In this document: in pieces, positions 33,787 through 42,488 of the stretch
Layout of the letters: each line of letters starts with the position of its first letter
How positions within the stretch are numbered: the first letter of the stretch is position 1
Assembly: GCF_018310345.1 (NCBI RefSeq)
Contig: NZ_JAGXBY010000005.1
Span: 124,001 to 188,000, forward strand
DNA from: Ornithinibacillus massiliensis
GTDB lineage: Bacteria; Bacillota; Bacilli; Bacillales; Amphibacillaceae
Direction: 5' to 3'
Length of the DNA: 64,000 nucleotides
The notes under the pieces: model-generated
Told to the model about the DNA's origin: nothing
The model's input: the letters and a program-made list of their open reading frames with translations, nothing else
Database searches by the model: none
Position numbers and translations under genes: made by a program

Positions 33787-35766
33787 TTAAAGTCGTTCCT
33801 TAGCAAACCTCACAAAGTAAACAAGAGATTCAGGGTTACTTAACGAGCCTTTATTAGCTACTTTTTCCAATGGCTGACCCATTAATATCTTTTTAACTGG
33901 TATTTCTAGTTTTTTCCCATTTAATGTTTTTGGTATGTCTTGAACAGGAATGACCTCCGTTGGAACATGTCTTGGTGAGCACTGGGTTCGAATCTGATAC
34001 TTAATGGCATCAATAATTTCCTCCGTCAGCTGTTGATGATCTGCCATGATTACAAATAATGGAACAAGAGAGTCGCCGTTTTCAAGCGGAATATCAACTA
34101 TTAAACTATCCTTGATTTCTTTGATCTGGTCTACCGCACGATAGATTTCACTTGTACCAATTCGTATCCCACCACGGTTAATCGTAGCATCAGAGCGACC
34201 ATATATGATACAAGTACCTCGCTCCGTAATTTTAATATAGTCGCCATGTCGCCATATTCCTGGGTACATATCAAAATAGCTATGATGCATCCTACTGCCA
34301 TCTTCATCATTCCAGAAGTAGATTGGCATAGCCGGGAAAGGCTCCGTTAAAACCAATTCCCCAACTTCATTTATCTTTGGATTACCATCATCATCGAAGC
34401 TTTCTATTTTAGCTCCTAGTCCCAGGCATTGCAATTCCCCAGCATAGACTGGTAGTATTGGTACACCTAAGATAAAGGCTGTACATACATCGGTACCTCC
34501 ACTAATCGAAGCAATGGATAGGTCCTCTTTAACGTGATCATAGCACCATTTAAACCCTTCTGGAGGAAGTGGAGAACCGGTGGAACTGATCGTCTTCAAA
34601 TGACTTAAATCAAATTCCTCTAAAGGAGAGAAGCCCTCTTTCATACATGCTGTAATATAGCTTGCAGATGTTCCGAATATCGTCATTTTCGTTTCTTCTG
34701 CTAACTTCCATAGCATTCGTTTATCTGGATAAGTAGGATTTCCATCATAAAGGATAATCGTACTTCCAGTTAATAATCCGCTCACTAAATAGTTCCACAT
34801 CATCCAACCAGTCGTGGTAAACCAGAAGAAGCGGTCCTCCTCATGTAAGTCTGTATGGAATGTTAGTGCTTTTAGGTGCTCGATTAATATACCACCTTGG
34901 CTGTGAACGATTGGCTTTGGCTTGCCTGTCGTTCCGGATGAAAATAATATCCAAAGTGGATCATTGAACTCTACATCATGATATATTAACTCCTGCCCTG
35001 TATAATGGGTTGCATCATTCCACAACGTAACGTACAGTAAATTTGAAAATGGCTCTGTTGTATGGAGATAAGGTATGGCAATCGTTGCTTTTAAAGTAGG
35101 GAGTTCAGCCTGTACTTCCTTCACAACGTCCATTCGATTATATTCTTTTCCACCATAACGGTAACCATCTACTGTAATCATGACCTTTGGTTCAATTTGT
35201 TTAAATCGGTCAATGACACTTTGCTTACCGAAATCGGGTGAAGCACTTGACCAAACCGCACCAAGGCTTACTGTTGCTAGTAGGGAAACAATTGATTCAT
35301 ATATGTTTGGAATATACCCAACAACGCGGTCGCCTTGTTTGACACCAAGATTGATTAATGTTTGTTGCAGTGCTGCTGTATCTTCATATAGCTTTTCCCA
35401 TGTTACTTCATCACGATTTGGCCGTACTTCTGATGTATGAATAATAGCGGTTTTATCCTTCTTATAATTACGAAAGATATGCTTTGCATAATTAATAGAA
35501 GCACCTTCAAACCACTTAGCACCAGGCATGTCATGGGAAGATAGTACATGATGATACGGCGTAGACGATTGGATATGAAAGTACTCCCAGATGGTTTCCC
35601 AAAATTCTTCTATATGTTGCACGGACCATTCCCAAAGGGATGTATAGTCCGGCATTGAAAAGCCTTTATTCTCGTTCAGCCAGTTCATATAGGTTATAAT
35701 ATTGGCTTGATCGATACGTTCTTTCGTTGGCTTCCAAAGTAACGTACCTTCTTGAACTTGTTTCAT
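33787..35766 (-). CDS. aacS: Acetoacetate--CoA ligase
   Basis: 659 residues, the usual length for AacS and longer than acetyl-CoA synthetase relatives. The adenylate-forming motifs are present: ILFSSGTTGKPKPIVHSQGG (P-loop), YGRSDATINRGGIRIGTSEIYRAV (A8 hinge) and the C-terminal Lys in KTLNGKKLEIPVKK. The N-terminal WEWSVQHIEEFWETIWEYF and GAKWFEGASINYAKHIF fit the AacS subgroup. It activates acetoacetate with ATP for ketone-body or butyrate use. A cre box lies over its promoter. Confidence 0.92.
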   Translation of the reverse strand: MKQVQEGTLLWKPTKERIDQANIITYMNWLNENKGFSMPDYTSLWEWSVQHIEEFWETIWEYFHIQSSTPYHHVLSSHDMPGAKWFEGASINYAKHIFRNYKKDKTAIIHTSEVRPNRDEVTWEKLYEDTAALQQTLINLGVKQGDRVVGYIPNIYESIVSLLATVSLGAVWSSASPDFGKQSVIDRFKQIEPKVMITVDGYRYGGKEYNRMDVVKEVQAELPTLKATIAIPYLHTTEPFSNLLYVTLWNDATHYTGQELIYHDVEFNDPLWILFSSGTTGKPKPIVHSQGGILIEHLKALTFHTDLHEEDRFFWFTTTGWMMWNYLVSGLLTGSTIILYDGNPTYPDKRMLWKLAEETKMTIFGTSASYITACMKEGFSPLEEFDLSHLKTISSTGSPLPPEGFKWCYDHVKEDLSIASISGGTDVCTAFILGVPILPVYAGELQCLGLGAKIESFDDDGNPKINEVGELVLTEPFPAMPIYFWNDEDGSRMHHSYFDMYPGIWRHGDYIKITERGTCIIYGRSDATINRGGIRIGTSEIYRAVDQIKEIKDSLIVDIPLENGDSLVPLFVIMADHQQLTEEIIDAIKYQIRTQCSPRHVPTEVIPVQDIPKTLNGKKLEIPVKKILMGQPLEKVANKGSLSNPESLVYFVRFAKERL

Positions 35767-35799
35767 GTAAATCCTCCCCCGATTTTCATAACTACTTTC

Positions 35800-35828
35800 A
35801 TTATATGAAAACGGTTTCTATGTGTAAA
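35800..35828 (-). promoter_or_regulatory. aacS promoter with CcpA cre box
   Basis: Minus strand: TTTACA (35828-35823), 17-base spacer, TATAAT (35805-35800). The spacer contains TGAAAACGGTTTCT on the plus strand (35806-35819), matching the cre consensus TGWAARCGYTWWCW with one mismatch. CcpA binding here would block the promoter, giving carbon catabolite repression of acetoacetate use. Confidence 0.6.
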
Positions 35829-35857
35829 GAATAGACCAGTTACGGTACAAACATAGA

Positions 35858-35886
35858 AAAACCCATTACTACAAATAATGGGTTTT
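35858..35886 (-). terminator. Terminator of the DJ-1/PfpI gene
   Basis: AAAACCCATTA (35858-35868) with TAATGGGTTTT (35876-35886), 7-base loop, T-rich on both strands. Confidence 0.85.
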
Positions 35887-35994
35887 GTATTTAAAAAAGA
35901 AAATCTCTGATTTCTAGCAGCTAATATTGCAATACTAAGTTTCCATGAAGGCAAGGCGCAATTTCACGCTACCAAATGGGGTATGGGGCTTGTC

Positions 35995-36519
35995 TTAATT
36001 TCCTGCTAGTATATCCGCAAACTCCTTAACGTAAGGTGGTAAATCTGGTGGACGGCGACTAGATATAATGTGTCCATCTACGATAACGGCTTCATCATAC
36101 CATGTGGCACCAGCATTTGTCATATCGTCCTTGATGCCAGGAGTACTTGTAACCTTTTTACCTTGAAGAATGTTGGCTGAAATTAACACCCATCCTGCAT
36201 GACAAATTTGCCCAATAGGTTTCTTTGCCTCATCCATCTCTTTTACAAACTGAAGAACTTCAGGGTAGCGTCTTAACTTGTCTGGAGCCCATCCACCTGG
36301 GACTAAGATGGCATCATAGTCATCTGTCTTTATATCGTGAAATGCGTAATCTGATTCTGCTGGAACACCATATTTGCCTATATATTTTTTCTTCGCTTCT
36401 TTTCCTACTAGGTGAACAATTGCCCCTTCTTCCTGTAAACGTAACACAGGATACCAAAGCTCTAAATCTTCAAAATCATCTTCAACAAGAGCAATAACCT
36501 TCTTATTTTCTAACCGCAT
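35995..36519 (-). CDS. DJ-1/PfpI family protein (type 1 glutamine amidotransferase-like)
   Basis: 174 residues. The nucleophile elbow is GQICHAGW with Cys about 105-110, after AILVPGGWAPDKLRRYP, which contains the conserved oxyanion Gly-Gly and Arg. Early Glu/Asp residues (EDDFEDLE) fill the acid position. Members act as glyoxalase III/deglycases, chaperones or proteases; this YfkM/PfpI-like form suggests protection from carbonyl stress. The ATG at 36519 with GGAGG 7 bases ahead is used rather than the adjacent TTG. Confidence 0.88.
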   Translation of the reverse strand: MRLENKKVIALVEDDFEDLELWYPVLRLQEEGAIVHLVGKEAKKKYIGKYGVPAESDYAFHDIKTDDYDAILVPGGWAPDKLRRYPEVLQFVKEMDEAKKPIGQICHAGWVLISANILQGKKVTSTPGIKDDMTNAGATWYDEAVIVDGHIISSRRPPDLPPYVKEFADILAGN

Positions 36520-36582
36520 CAAAACACCTCCATGATAAGTTTAACAGAAAATAGAGCATTATATGTACTTATATGAAATATA

Positions 36583-36608
36583 AAAACCACAGATGCGTCT
36601 GTGGTTTT
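36583..36608 (-). terminator. Terminator of the zinc-ribbon gene
   Basis: AAAACCACAG (36583-36592) with CTGTGGTTTT (36599-36608), 6-base loop, overlapping the stop of the gene. Confidence 0.85.
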
Positions 36609-36852
36609 ACACCGGCCGTTCCCCAAACTTAGCAAATGTATTTTCATCTTCTACTAATCCACATGAACCACATTGGATTCGGTATTTTGGTCCGTTATAC
36701 ACAGCATGAAATGGCTCGACTTCACCAGTTGAATAATCATTTATTACCGCACCAGTTTGCGGGTCTAATTTAACCGGTTTTGCTATTTGTTCAATGATAT
36801 TAAAGCGTGAACGATTTGTTTTGCAATTGGGGCATCGATATTTTTGTGCCAT
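36607..36852 (-). CDS. Small zinc-ribbon protein of unknown function
   Basis: 81 residues. Two Cys pairs, CPNCK near 8-11 and CGSCG near 61-64, bracket a 50-residue insert, the layout of a zinc ribbon. The insert ([30 protein letters not shown]) has no known motif. GGAGGTGTGAAAG precedes the ATG. It lies upstream of the DJ-1 gene on the same strand but has its own terminator. Confidence 0.7.
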   Translation of the reverse strand: MAQKYRCPNCKTNRSRFNIIEQIAKPVKLDPQTGAVINDYSTGEVEPFHAVYNGPKYRIQCGSCGLVEDENTFAKFGERPV

Positions 36853-36912
36853 CTTTCACACCTCCATTGTTAGTATGAAACCAACATGCTTTTTTATACG
36901 AGGAGGGGAAAG

Positions 36913-37362
36913 CTAAAAAAGTCGTTTTAGCTTAGATAGAAAACCAGTCTTTTCCTTTTGATCTGTATCTTCTTCAGAAGGGGTATCTTCATTATTTTCA
37001 TTCATAAAAATTGCTTCTTTATCTATGGCATAGTCATAGGTTAGAACAGCACCAATATCAGTTTCTACTGCTTCGTTATTGATTACCGTATAAGAAATAT
37101 TATATTTATTTGCTAATTCCTTCTCAGCTTTAAGAAATCTGGATGCAATTTTCCCATTAAATAATAGCTTGGCATCGGGATAATGTTTCATATTTTCTTC
37201 TAGGATTTGTATCCCTTTATCCGTCATTACCTGACCAATTGTTAAGGCGATGACAATTCGCTCTCGTAATGTACCAAGGAAATAATCTCTTTCTTCCTGC
37301 TTGGGTAATCGAGTACCATATATACCTTCTGTAAGATAGTCCTCAACGTTTTTCTTACTCAT
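36913..37362 (-). CDS. YueI family protein (DUF1694)
   Basis: 149 residues. The N-terminus VEDYLTEGIYGTRLPKQEERDYFLGTLRERIVIALTIGQV, the central AKLLFNGKIASRFLKAEKELANKYNISYTVINNEAVETDIGAVLTYDYAIDKEAIF and a final basic KLKRLF are diagnostic of YueI/DUF1694, a family related to tRNA-binding L7Ae-like folds but of unknown function. The ATG at 37362 (GAGGT 8 bases ahead) is preferred to two upstream codons. Confidence 0.85.
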   Translation of the reverse strand: MSKKNVEDYLTEGIYGTRLPKQEERDYFLGTLRERIVIALTIGQVMTDKGIQILEENMKHYPDAKLLFNGKIASRFLKAEKELANKYNISYTVINNEAVETDIGAVLTYDYAIDKEAIFMNENNEDTPSEEDTDQKEKTGFLSKLKRLF

Positions 37363-37473
37363 TTTGAATACCTCGCTTTTCATCCTAATTGTAAATGAGA
37401 ACATGCACTGCTGGCAAAGAAAAGAGGAGTTTTTCACTAAGTTGTAGAATTTGTAAGAGGGAGGGAGTGCATC

Positions 37474-38118
37474 ATGCAGGAAATACTGCTTGGCGTAATA
37501 ATTTTATCAACTACGTTATATCTTATTCTGGCTATTTACTTTCAAAATAAGCTAGTTAAATACATATTAAAGCTTGGAACAATGCTATTTATACTAGTGC
37601 TCGCGGTATATGGGTCGGGATTAAACAGCATGTATAGTTATTTCATTGTACTAGCACTCTGATTATCACTAGTTGGTGATATCCTTTTAATGCTTACGGA
37701 TAAGTGGTTTATTCATGGACTGGTTAGTTTTTTATTAGCTCATATTATATATATTTTTGCATTTTGGTATGGTTATTCTTTTTCTATTGCAATGGATCTT
37801 TTAATTGTTGGATGTGCGCTTCTGTTTCTTGCCTTAATAGTCTTTTATATACTGTTCCAAAGTGTGAAGCAGGTTGGAAGGTGGAATTTAGTTGTTGCAG
37901 TTGCTATGTATATGACAATTATCTCCACCATGCTTGGATTAGCTATTCATACTAGCGAAAAAATTCTCATTATCACAGCAACATTATTCTTTATCTCAGA
38001 TGCGGTGCTGGCGATATATAAATTCTAGGTTCAATTTAAATTAGCAGATTACATGGTGATGAGTACTTACTTTGGTGCACAATTATTATTTGCTATAAGT
38101 ATAGGTGGCCTAGTGTAA
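37474..38118 (+). pseudogene. YhhN family membrane protein gene with two in-frame stop codons
   Basis: A single frame of 214 codons runs from ATG 37474 (GGAGGGAG ahead) to TAA 38116-38118 and translates as one YhhN (lysoplasmalogenase/TMEM86-like) protein with about eight membrane helices. It is interrupted only by TGA at 37660-37662 and TAG at 38026-38028. Family-typical sequence continues directly across both: FIVLAL-stop-LSLVGDILLML and AVLAIYKF-stop-VQFKLADYMVMSTYFGAQLLFA. There is no frameshift or deletion. A recent pseudogene is most likely; readthrough or base-call error cannot be excluded. Confidence 0.8.
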
Positions 38119-38128
38119 GGCCACCTAT
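38101..38128. terminator. Bidirectional terminator between YhhN and YfhD genes
   Basis: ATAGGTGGCC (38101-38110) with GGCCACCTAT (38119-38128), 8-base loop overlapping the YhhN stop, T-rich beyond. Confidence 0.85.
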
Positions 38129-38302
38129 TTATTTTTCCTTCGCACGTCTGTCAGCGGCTCTACTTCTCGCTTGAGCTACTTTGTCATCGTGATCGGCAAA
38201 TTCCTCTGAATACTCTACATCAATTCCATCAGATAATTGATTTTTCGGAGTCTGAGCAAAGAAGTTCTTACCTGTTGCTCTATTATGGTCACCACGTCCC
38301 AT
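38129..38302 (-). CDS. YfhD-like small protein
   Basis: 57 residues, hydrophilic. The pattern MGRGDHNRATGKNFFAQTPKNQLSDG followed by DVEYSEEFADHDDKVAQARSRAADRRAKEK resembles YfhD of Bacillus, a small protein found in spore-formers. GAGGTGA lies 6 bases before the ATG at 38302. A CATACTA sequence on the minus strand (38341-38335) could be a sigma-G-type -10 box, but no good -35 accompanies it. Confidence 0.7.
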   Translation of the reverse strand: MGRGDHNRATGKNFFAQTPKNQLSDGIDVEYSEEFADHDDKVAQARSRAADRRAKEK

Positions 38303-38359
38303 AACGTTCACCTCTTTCTGGAGTATTCATGTCATAGTATGAACGAAAATGGCAAATAA

Positions 38360-38403
38360 AAACGAGTAATCAAAAGGAAAAAATTCCTAATGATTACTCG
38401 TTT
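38360..38403 (-). terminator. Terminator of ltaS
   Basis: AAACGAGTAATC (38360-38371) pairs perfectly with GATTACTCGTTT (38392-38403) around a 20-base loop; on the minus strand the stem ends in T-rich sequence. Confidence 0.8.
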
Positions 38404-38405
38404 AT

Positions 38406-40400
38406 TTATTTTTCTAATGAAGGCTCTCTTGGATCAATTGGTTTTTCTGGTTGTTCTTCTAGTTGGAAAGGAACGATACCAGTTTCATTTCCGTAACGAT
38501 ATTGAGTCGGATCAACAGGTGTCCATTCTTCATTTGGTGTATAGAAGCGTAATAAGTCACCATTTAACAATTTATCGGAGAGCTCAAGCTCACGAAGTGC
38601 CTCATCTCTTACTTGAATCATTTCTTCCGTAGGCTCGATTTCCTCACCAGTGTCATTATCATAGAAAGTACCAGAAATAACACTGTATTCCGGGGTAATT
38701 AAATCACCATTACGGAATGGAACGTATTCCTTATGGCCATCAGAGAATAAATCTGTTCCAAATTGGATATAATCTTGTGCATCAATTCCTACTAAGTGTA
38801 GTAAAGTTGGCATTACATCGATTAATCCACCATATTTGTGGACTGTTCCCATTCCTTCAACACCAGGAATTTTTATAATGAATGGAACTCGTTGTAATTG
38901 AGCATTTTTAAATGGTGTAATTTCTTCACCAGTAATTTCTTTCATTGCACGATTATGGTTTTGAGAAATACCATAGTGATCTCCATATAGGAAAATCACA
39001 GAATCCTCATATAGACCAGCTTCTTTTAAATCATTAAAGAATTGCTCTAACGATTCATCAAGATAACGAGCGGTTTGGAAATACGTATCAACAGATTTAT
39101 CTCCTGTTTCCGCAGGTGCAAGTGAAGCTTCTTCATCACCTATAATATACGGATGATGGTTTGTTAAAGTCATCATATGGGCATAGAATGGCTGATCCAA
39201 TGACTTCAACATTGGCATAGATTGTTCGAAGAAAGGCTTATCCTTTAGGCCATAGTTGATAACATTTTCTTCGCTCATGTCATAATAACTAGCATCGAAA
39301 TATACATCCACACCAAATTGTTTATAAATTTCATCACGATTCCAGAATGATTTATAATCACCATGGAAATTGGCTGAAGTATAATCTTGTTGCTGGTTCA
39401 GTATCGCAGTTAATGATTGGTATGTGTTAGTACCTCTAGTTACGAATGCAGATCCTTGTGGTAACCCATAAATAGAGTTGTCCGTAATTAGCTCTGCATC
39501 AGCTGTTTTACCTTGTTCGGTTTGATGGAATATATTATCAAAATACGTAAAGTCTTGTTCAGGATCATTTACTAATGAATTTAGGAAAGGAGTAACTTCT
39601 TCCCCATGTAATTTATAATTGATTAAGAACGTTTGGAATGACTCTAAGTGAATTTTAATAATGTTCTTACCTTTAGCAACACCAAATAATTCTGGATTTG
39701 GCTCTGCATATTTATTCTTCGTATAGTTTTCAACTTCTGTAATATCATCACTATCCGCAAGTACTCGTTGTGAAGATGATTTAATATTTTGTGCTGCATC
39801 ATAAATTGCAAAGTTATAAAGTCCTATATACTTTACAATATAGTTGCGGTCAAATGTTCTTTTTAGTAGTTCTGGTCGATCTGCTTCAGCAAGACCTAAA
39901 TTCAATGAAAATGCAATTAGTCCTATAATAAGCACCAGTATAGGCTTCTTACGACTAATTCTTTCTGTGCTCCAGCCTTTTTTAAACCAAATAAATAAGG
40001 CGATAAGGATTACTAGATCTAGTACAAAGAATATGTCTGTCCATTGTACAAGACTTACAATACTGCTTCCTAAACTTCCGAAGTTGCTTGTTTGTGTTAA
40101 GGTTGGAAGTGTAATGTAGTCGTTATTAAAACGATAGTACACGACATTGGCATATAATAGTATGGTCATTAATGTATCAACTACAATAATCCATAATCCT
40201 ACCCGTTTTCCTTTAGCAAATAATGCTATTCCTAGGAAAATGAGGGCTGAGCTCAGCGGGTTAAAGAAAAGTAAAAATTCTTGTGTCCCATTTTTTATAT
40301 CTAGGTTGAATTCAGTTACGTAAATCAGATACGATTTTAACCAGATTAGTAACACGGCTACAAAAAAGAAGGACATTTTTGATGTTAAAAGTTTTTTCAT
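38406..40400 (-). CDS. ltaS: Lipoteichoic acid synthase family protein
   Basis: 664 residues. Five membrane helices lie in the first 175 residues, then a linker with a signal-peptidase-like site (RVLADS, about 212-217) and an extracellular sulfatase-fold domain. The catalytic Thr is 299 in HQTEQGKTADAEL, with metal ligand Glu253 (HLESFQTFLI) and GDHYGISQNHN further on; S. aureus LtaS uses Thr300. It polymerises glycerol phosphate from phosphatidylglycerol onto a glycolipid anchor. Bacillus often has several paralogues, so the exact role (LtaS, YfnI, YqgS) is not fixed. Confidence 0.93.
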   Translation of the reverse strand: MKKLLTSKMSFFFVAVLLIWLKSYLIYVTEFNLDIKNGTQEFLLFFNPLSSALIFLGIALFAKGKRVGLWIIVVDTLMTILLYANVVYYRFNNDYITLPTLTQTSNFGSLGSSIVSLVQWTDIFFVLDLVILIALFIWFKKGWSTERISRKKPILVLIIGLIAFSLNLGLAEADRPELLKRTFDRNYIVKYIGLYNFAIYDAAQNIKSSSQRVLADSDDITEVENYTKNKYAEPNPELFGVAKGKNIIKIHLESFQTFLINYKLHGEEVTPFLNSLVNDPEQDFTYFDNIFHQTEQGKTADAELITDNSIYGLPQGSAFVTRGTNTYQSLTAILNQQQDYTSANFHGDYKSFWNRDEIYKQFGVDVYFDASYYDMSEENVINYGLKDKPFFEQSMPMLKSLDQPFYAHMMTLTNHHPYIIGDEEASLAPAETGDKSVDTYFQTARYLDESLEQFFNDLKEAGLYEDSVIFLYGDHYGISQNHNRAMKEITGEEITPFKNAQLQRVPFIIKIPGVEGMGTVHKYGGLIDVMPTLLHLVGIDAQDYIQFGTDLFSDGHKEYVPFRNGDLITPEYSVISGTFYDNDTGEEIEPTEEMIQVRDEALRELELSDKLLNGDLLRFYTPNEEWTPVDPTQYRYGNETGIVPFQLEEQPEKPIDPREPSLEK

Positions 40401-40650
40401 CTTATTTCCCCCATCTTTTTTTGCTTAAATTGATAGATTTCTTTTTGTGATGAAATCTAAAATAAAGTTATCAAGTTATGATTTTAACTCAAATTAATCT
40501 ATGAATCAAGTGAATTTCCAAAATTTACTATTGGGAAAGTATGGTGAGGGCTTGTCCGTATTGCACTCAGACATTATTGATTGTATTCAATTAAATAGAA
40601 ACTATGATAGAATAATATTTGCTTGTTTGTTATAGAAAGGACACAAAAAG

Positions 40651-41514
40651 ATGAAACAACAACATAGAACCGTAATAAAAGAATATGTACTTGTTTTAAT
40701 TGGTGCTACATTAGTCGCATTATCTTATAATGTATTTTTATTACCATCAAAATTAGCCGCTGGTGGTATTTCTGGGATTAGTACTGTTTTATATGAATTA
40801 TTTGGATTTAGTCCAGCAATGACGCAATTTGTGATAAATATACCAATATTTATCATTGGTTGGTTAGTCTTAGGAAAGGACTTTGGTGGGAAAACTTTAC
40901 TCGGTACTTTCTGGGTGCCATTTATAATTGGTTTAACGGCAAATACACCAATTACCATTACCAATCCGGTTCTGGGTGCAATTTATGGTGGAATAGTATT
41001 AGGAATTGGACTAGGTATTGTTTATATTGGAAAAGGTTCGACTGGTGGAACTGCCTCAATAGCACAAATCCTGAAGAAATTCACAGGAAAATCCAGTGGT
41101 TATACGCAGTTAATTGTTGATGGAGTGGTAGTTTTATCTTCTATATTTGTTTTTAGTTTAGAACTGACACTTTTCGCATTAATGGCTATCTATATTTCGA
41201 GTAAAACAATCGATTTTGTTCAACTGCGAACTTCTGCTACTAAGTTAATTGTGATTATTACAGAAGAGGAAGAAAAGGTTCAGGAATTGATACGAACTGG
41301 TATTGATCGTGGCTTAACAAAGGTAAGGTCTGTTGGAGGCTACTCCAATATGGATAAGACACTAATATTATGTGTAGCCGAGCAGCAAGAGGCTGTAAAA
41401 TTAAAAGGAATGCTTCAACAAGAAATTCCGACATCATTCGTCATTTTCCTGAATGCATCCGAAATATTAGGAAGAGGATTTTCGATAGATAAATACTATG
41501 GGCAAAAGCTTTAA
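40651..41514 (+). CDS. YitT family membrane protein
   Basis: 287 residues. The N-terminal two thirds hold five to six membrane segments with the DUF161 pattern NVFLLPSKLAAGGISGISTVLYELFG and GSTGGTASIAQILKKFTG. The C-terminal 75 residues are the soluble DUF2179 domain (ITEEEEKVQELIRTGIDRGLTKVRSVGGYSNMDKTLILCV). Several YitT paralogues occur in Bacillus; transport function is undefined. The 250-bp gap upstream holds no gene. Confidence 0.9.
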   Translation: MKQQHRTVIKEYVLVLIGATLVALSYNVFLLPSKLAAGGISGISTVLYELFGFSPAMTQFVINIPIFIIGWLVLGKDFGGKTLLGTFWVPFIIGLTANTPITITNPVLGAIYGGIVLGIGLGIVYIGKGSTGGTASIAQILKKFTGKSSGYTQLIVDGVVVLSSIFVFSLELTLFALMAIYISSKTIDFVQLRTSATKLIVIITEEEEKVQELIRTGIDRGLTKVRSVGGYSNMDKTLILCVAEQQEAVKLKGMLQQEIPTSFVIFLNASEILGRGFSIDKYYGQKL

Positions 41515-41520
41515 CGAAAT

Positions 41521-41556
41521 AGAGGCAGTTCAAAATAGTTGAACTGTCTCTTTTTA
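41521..41556 (+). terminator. Terminator of the YitT gene
   Basis: AGAGGCAGTTCA (41521-41532) with TGAACTGTCTCT (41540-41551), one G-U pair, followed by T. Confidence 0.85.
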
Positions 41557-41608
41557 TTATTTCTCCAACTTTCATTCCATCTTATATGTATAGAATCATT
41601 CAAAAGCA

Positions 41609-41635
41609 AAAGGATGCCCGTAATGAGCATCCTTT
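41609..41635 (-). terminator. Terminator of the CotF-like gene
   Basis: AAAGGATGC (41609-41617) with GCATCCTTT (41627-41635), 9-base loop. Confidence 0.8.
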
Positions 41636-41653
41636 AATAGATAGCACCCCAAA

Positions 41654-42280
41654 TTAATGAGGCATGGTTCCTTGAATTGGAGCAAAACTGTTTATATAGT
41701 TTTGCATGTCCTCTTGCTTTAACTGTGGTACTTGATAATATTGATGTTTATTTTGATATAGGAACACTTCATATGCCATCTCAATAATATTTGGAACACT
41801 ATCGGCAAATACTCTTCTTAAGACAGGGTTAGTGGATTCTAGAGCTGCCATTGTAAAGGCAGATGCATTGGACTTTAGAACTCCCATCATAAAGCCAGTC
41901 ACACATTCATCATTAATCTCTTGAGGAGACTGTGCAGGTTTTTTCGGTTGGGATGGTGTCATTCCATACAACACATCATTACTCTCGGCCATATTGTACG
42001 TTTGTGTCTTAACGGTGGGCTCATTTCCTGTTTTAAGTGTTTCTACCACAGTATTATATAACTGGGTTAGGAATGTTTTATGTTGGTTCATCATGGATTT
42101 CAGCTGCGGATCCTGTGCATATTGCTCATAAATCATATATTGCTCCATACCACCAACTAAACCACCGATGGCTTCATGTGCATCAAAAAGCTCGTGACCA
42201 CCATGGCTTACTTCTGCAGGCATTTGTGAAGTGCCAGTTAATTGTTGGTTTTGCATTTGGTTATTCATGTTCATATTCAA
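41654..42280 (-). CDS. Spore coat protein, CotF family
   Basis: About 208 residues. After a short Asn/Met/Gln-rich start (MNMNMNNQMQNQQ) the Coat_F domain shows a ferritin-like helical pattern: HELFDAHEAIGGLVGGMEQYMIYEQYAQDPQLKSMMNQHKTFL, then DECVTGFMMGVLKSNASAFTMAALESTNPVLRRVFADSVPNIIEMAYEVFLYQNKHQYYQVP. It is expected on the spore surface. The TTG at 42280, 8 bases after GGAGG, fits better than the ATG six bases further, which would be 14 bases from it. Confidence 0.85.
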   Translation of the reverse strand: MNMNMNNQMQNQQLTGTSQMPAEVSHGGHELFDAHEAIGGLVGGMEQYMIYEQYAQDPQLKSMMNQHKTFLTQLYNTVVETLKTGNEPTVKTQTYNMAESNDVLYGMTPSQPKKPAQSPQEINDECVTGFMMGVLKSNASAFTMAALESTNPVLRRVFADSVPNIIEMAYEVFLYQNKHQYYQVPQLKQEDMQNYINSFAPIQGTMPH

Positions 42281-42488
42281 ATTAATAACCTCCTTAAGAA
42301 GAATCAGGTTTATTATTATCTGTTTCACTGGAAATATCCCAGCCATAAATTAGCTAAAATACGTTTGATTGGCATTCTTTTTTGGGGAGATATGGGCAAC
42401 ACTAAAAAGAAGAAAACGATTGCGAAGAACATGAATTTATTTAGAATACGTGCTACGATGATGGTAGTTAGAATAGGGGGGATTAATC

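Noticed and set aside
35763..35954. 63-codon frame on the minus strand upstream of aacS
   Set aside because: It spans the aacS promoter, the cre box and the terminator at 35858-35886, so it is not a gene.
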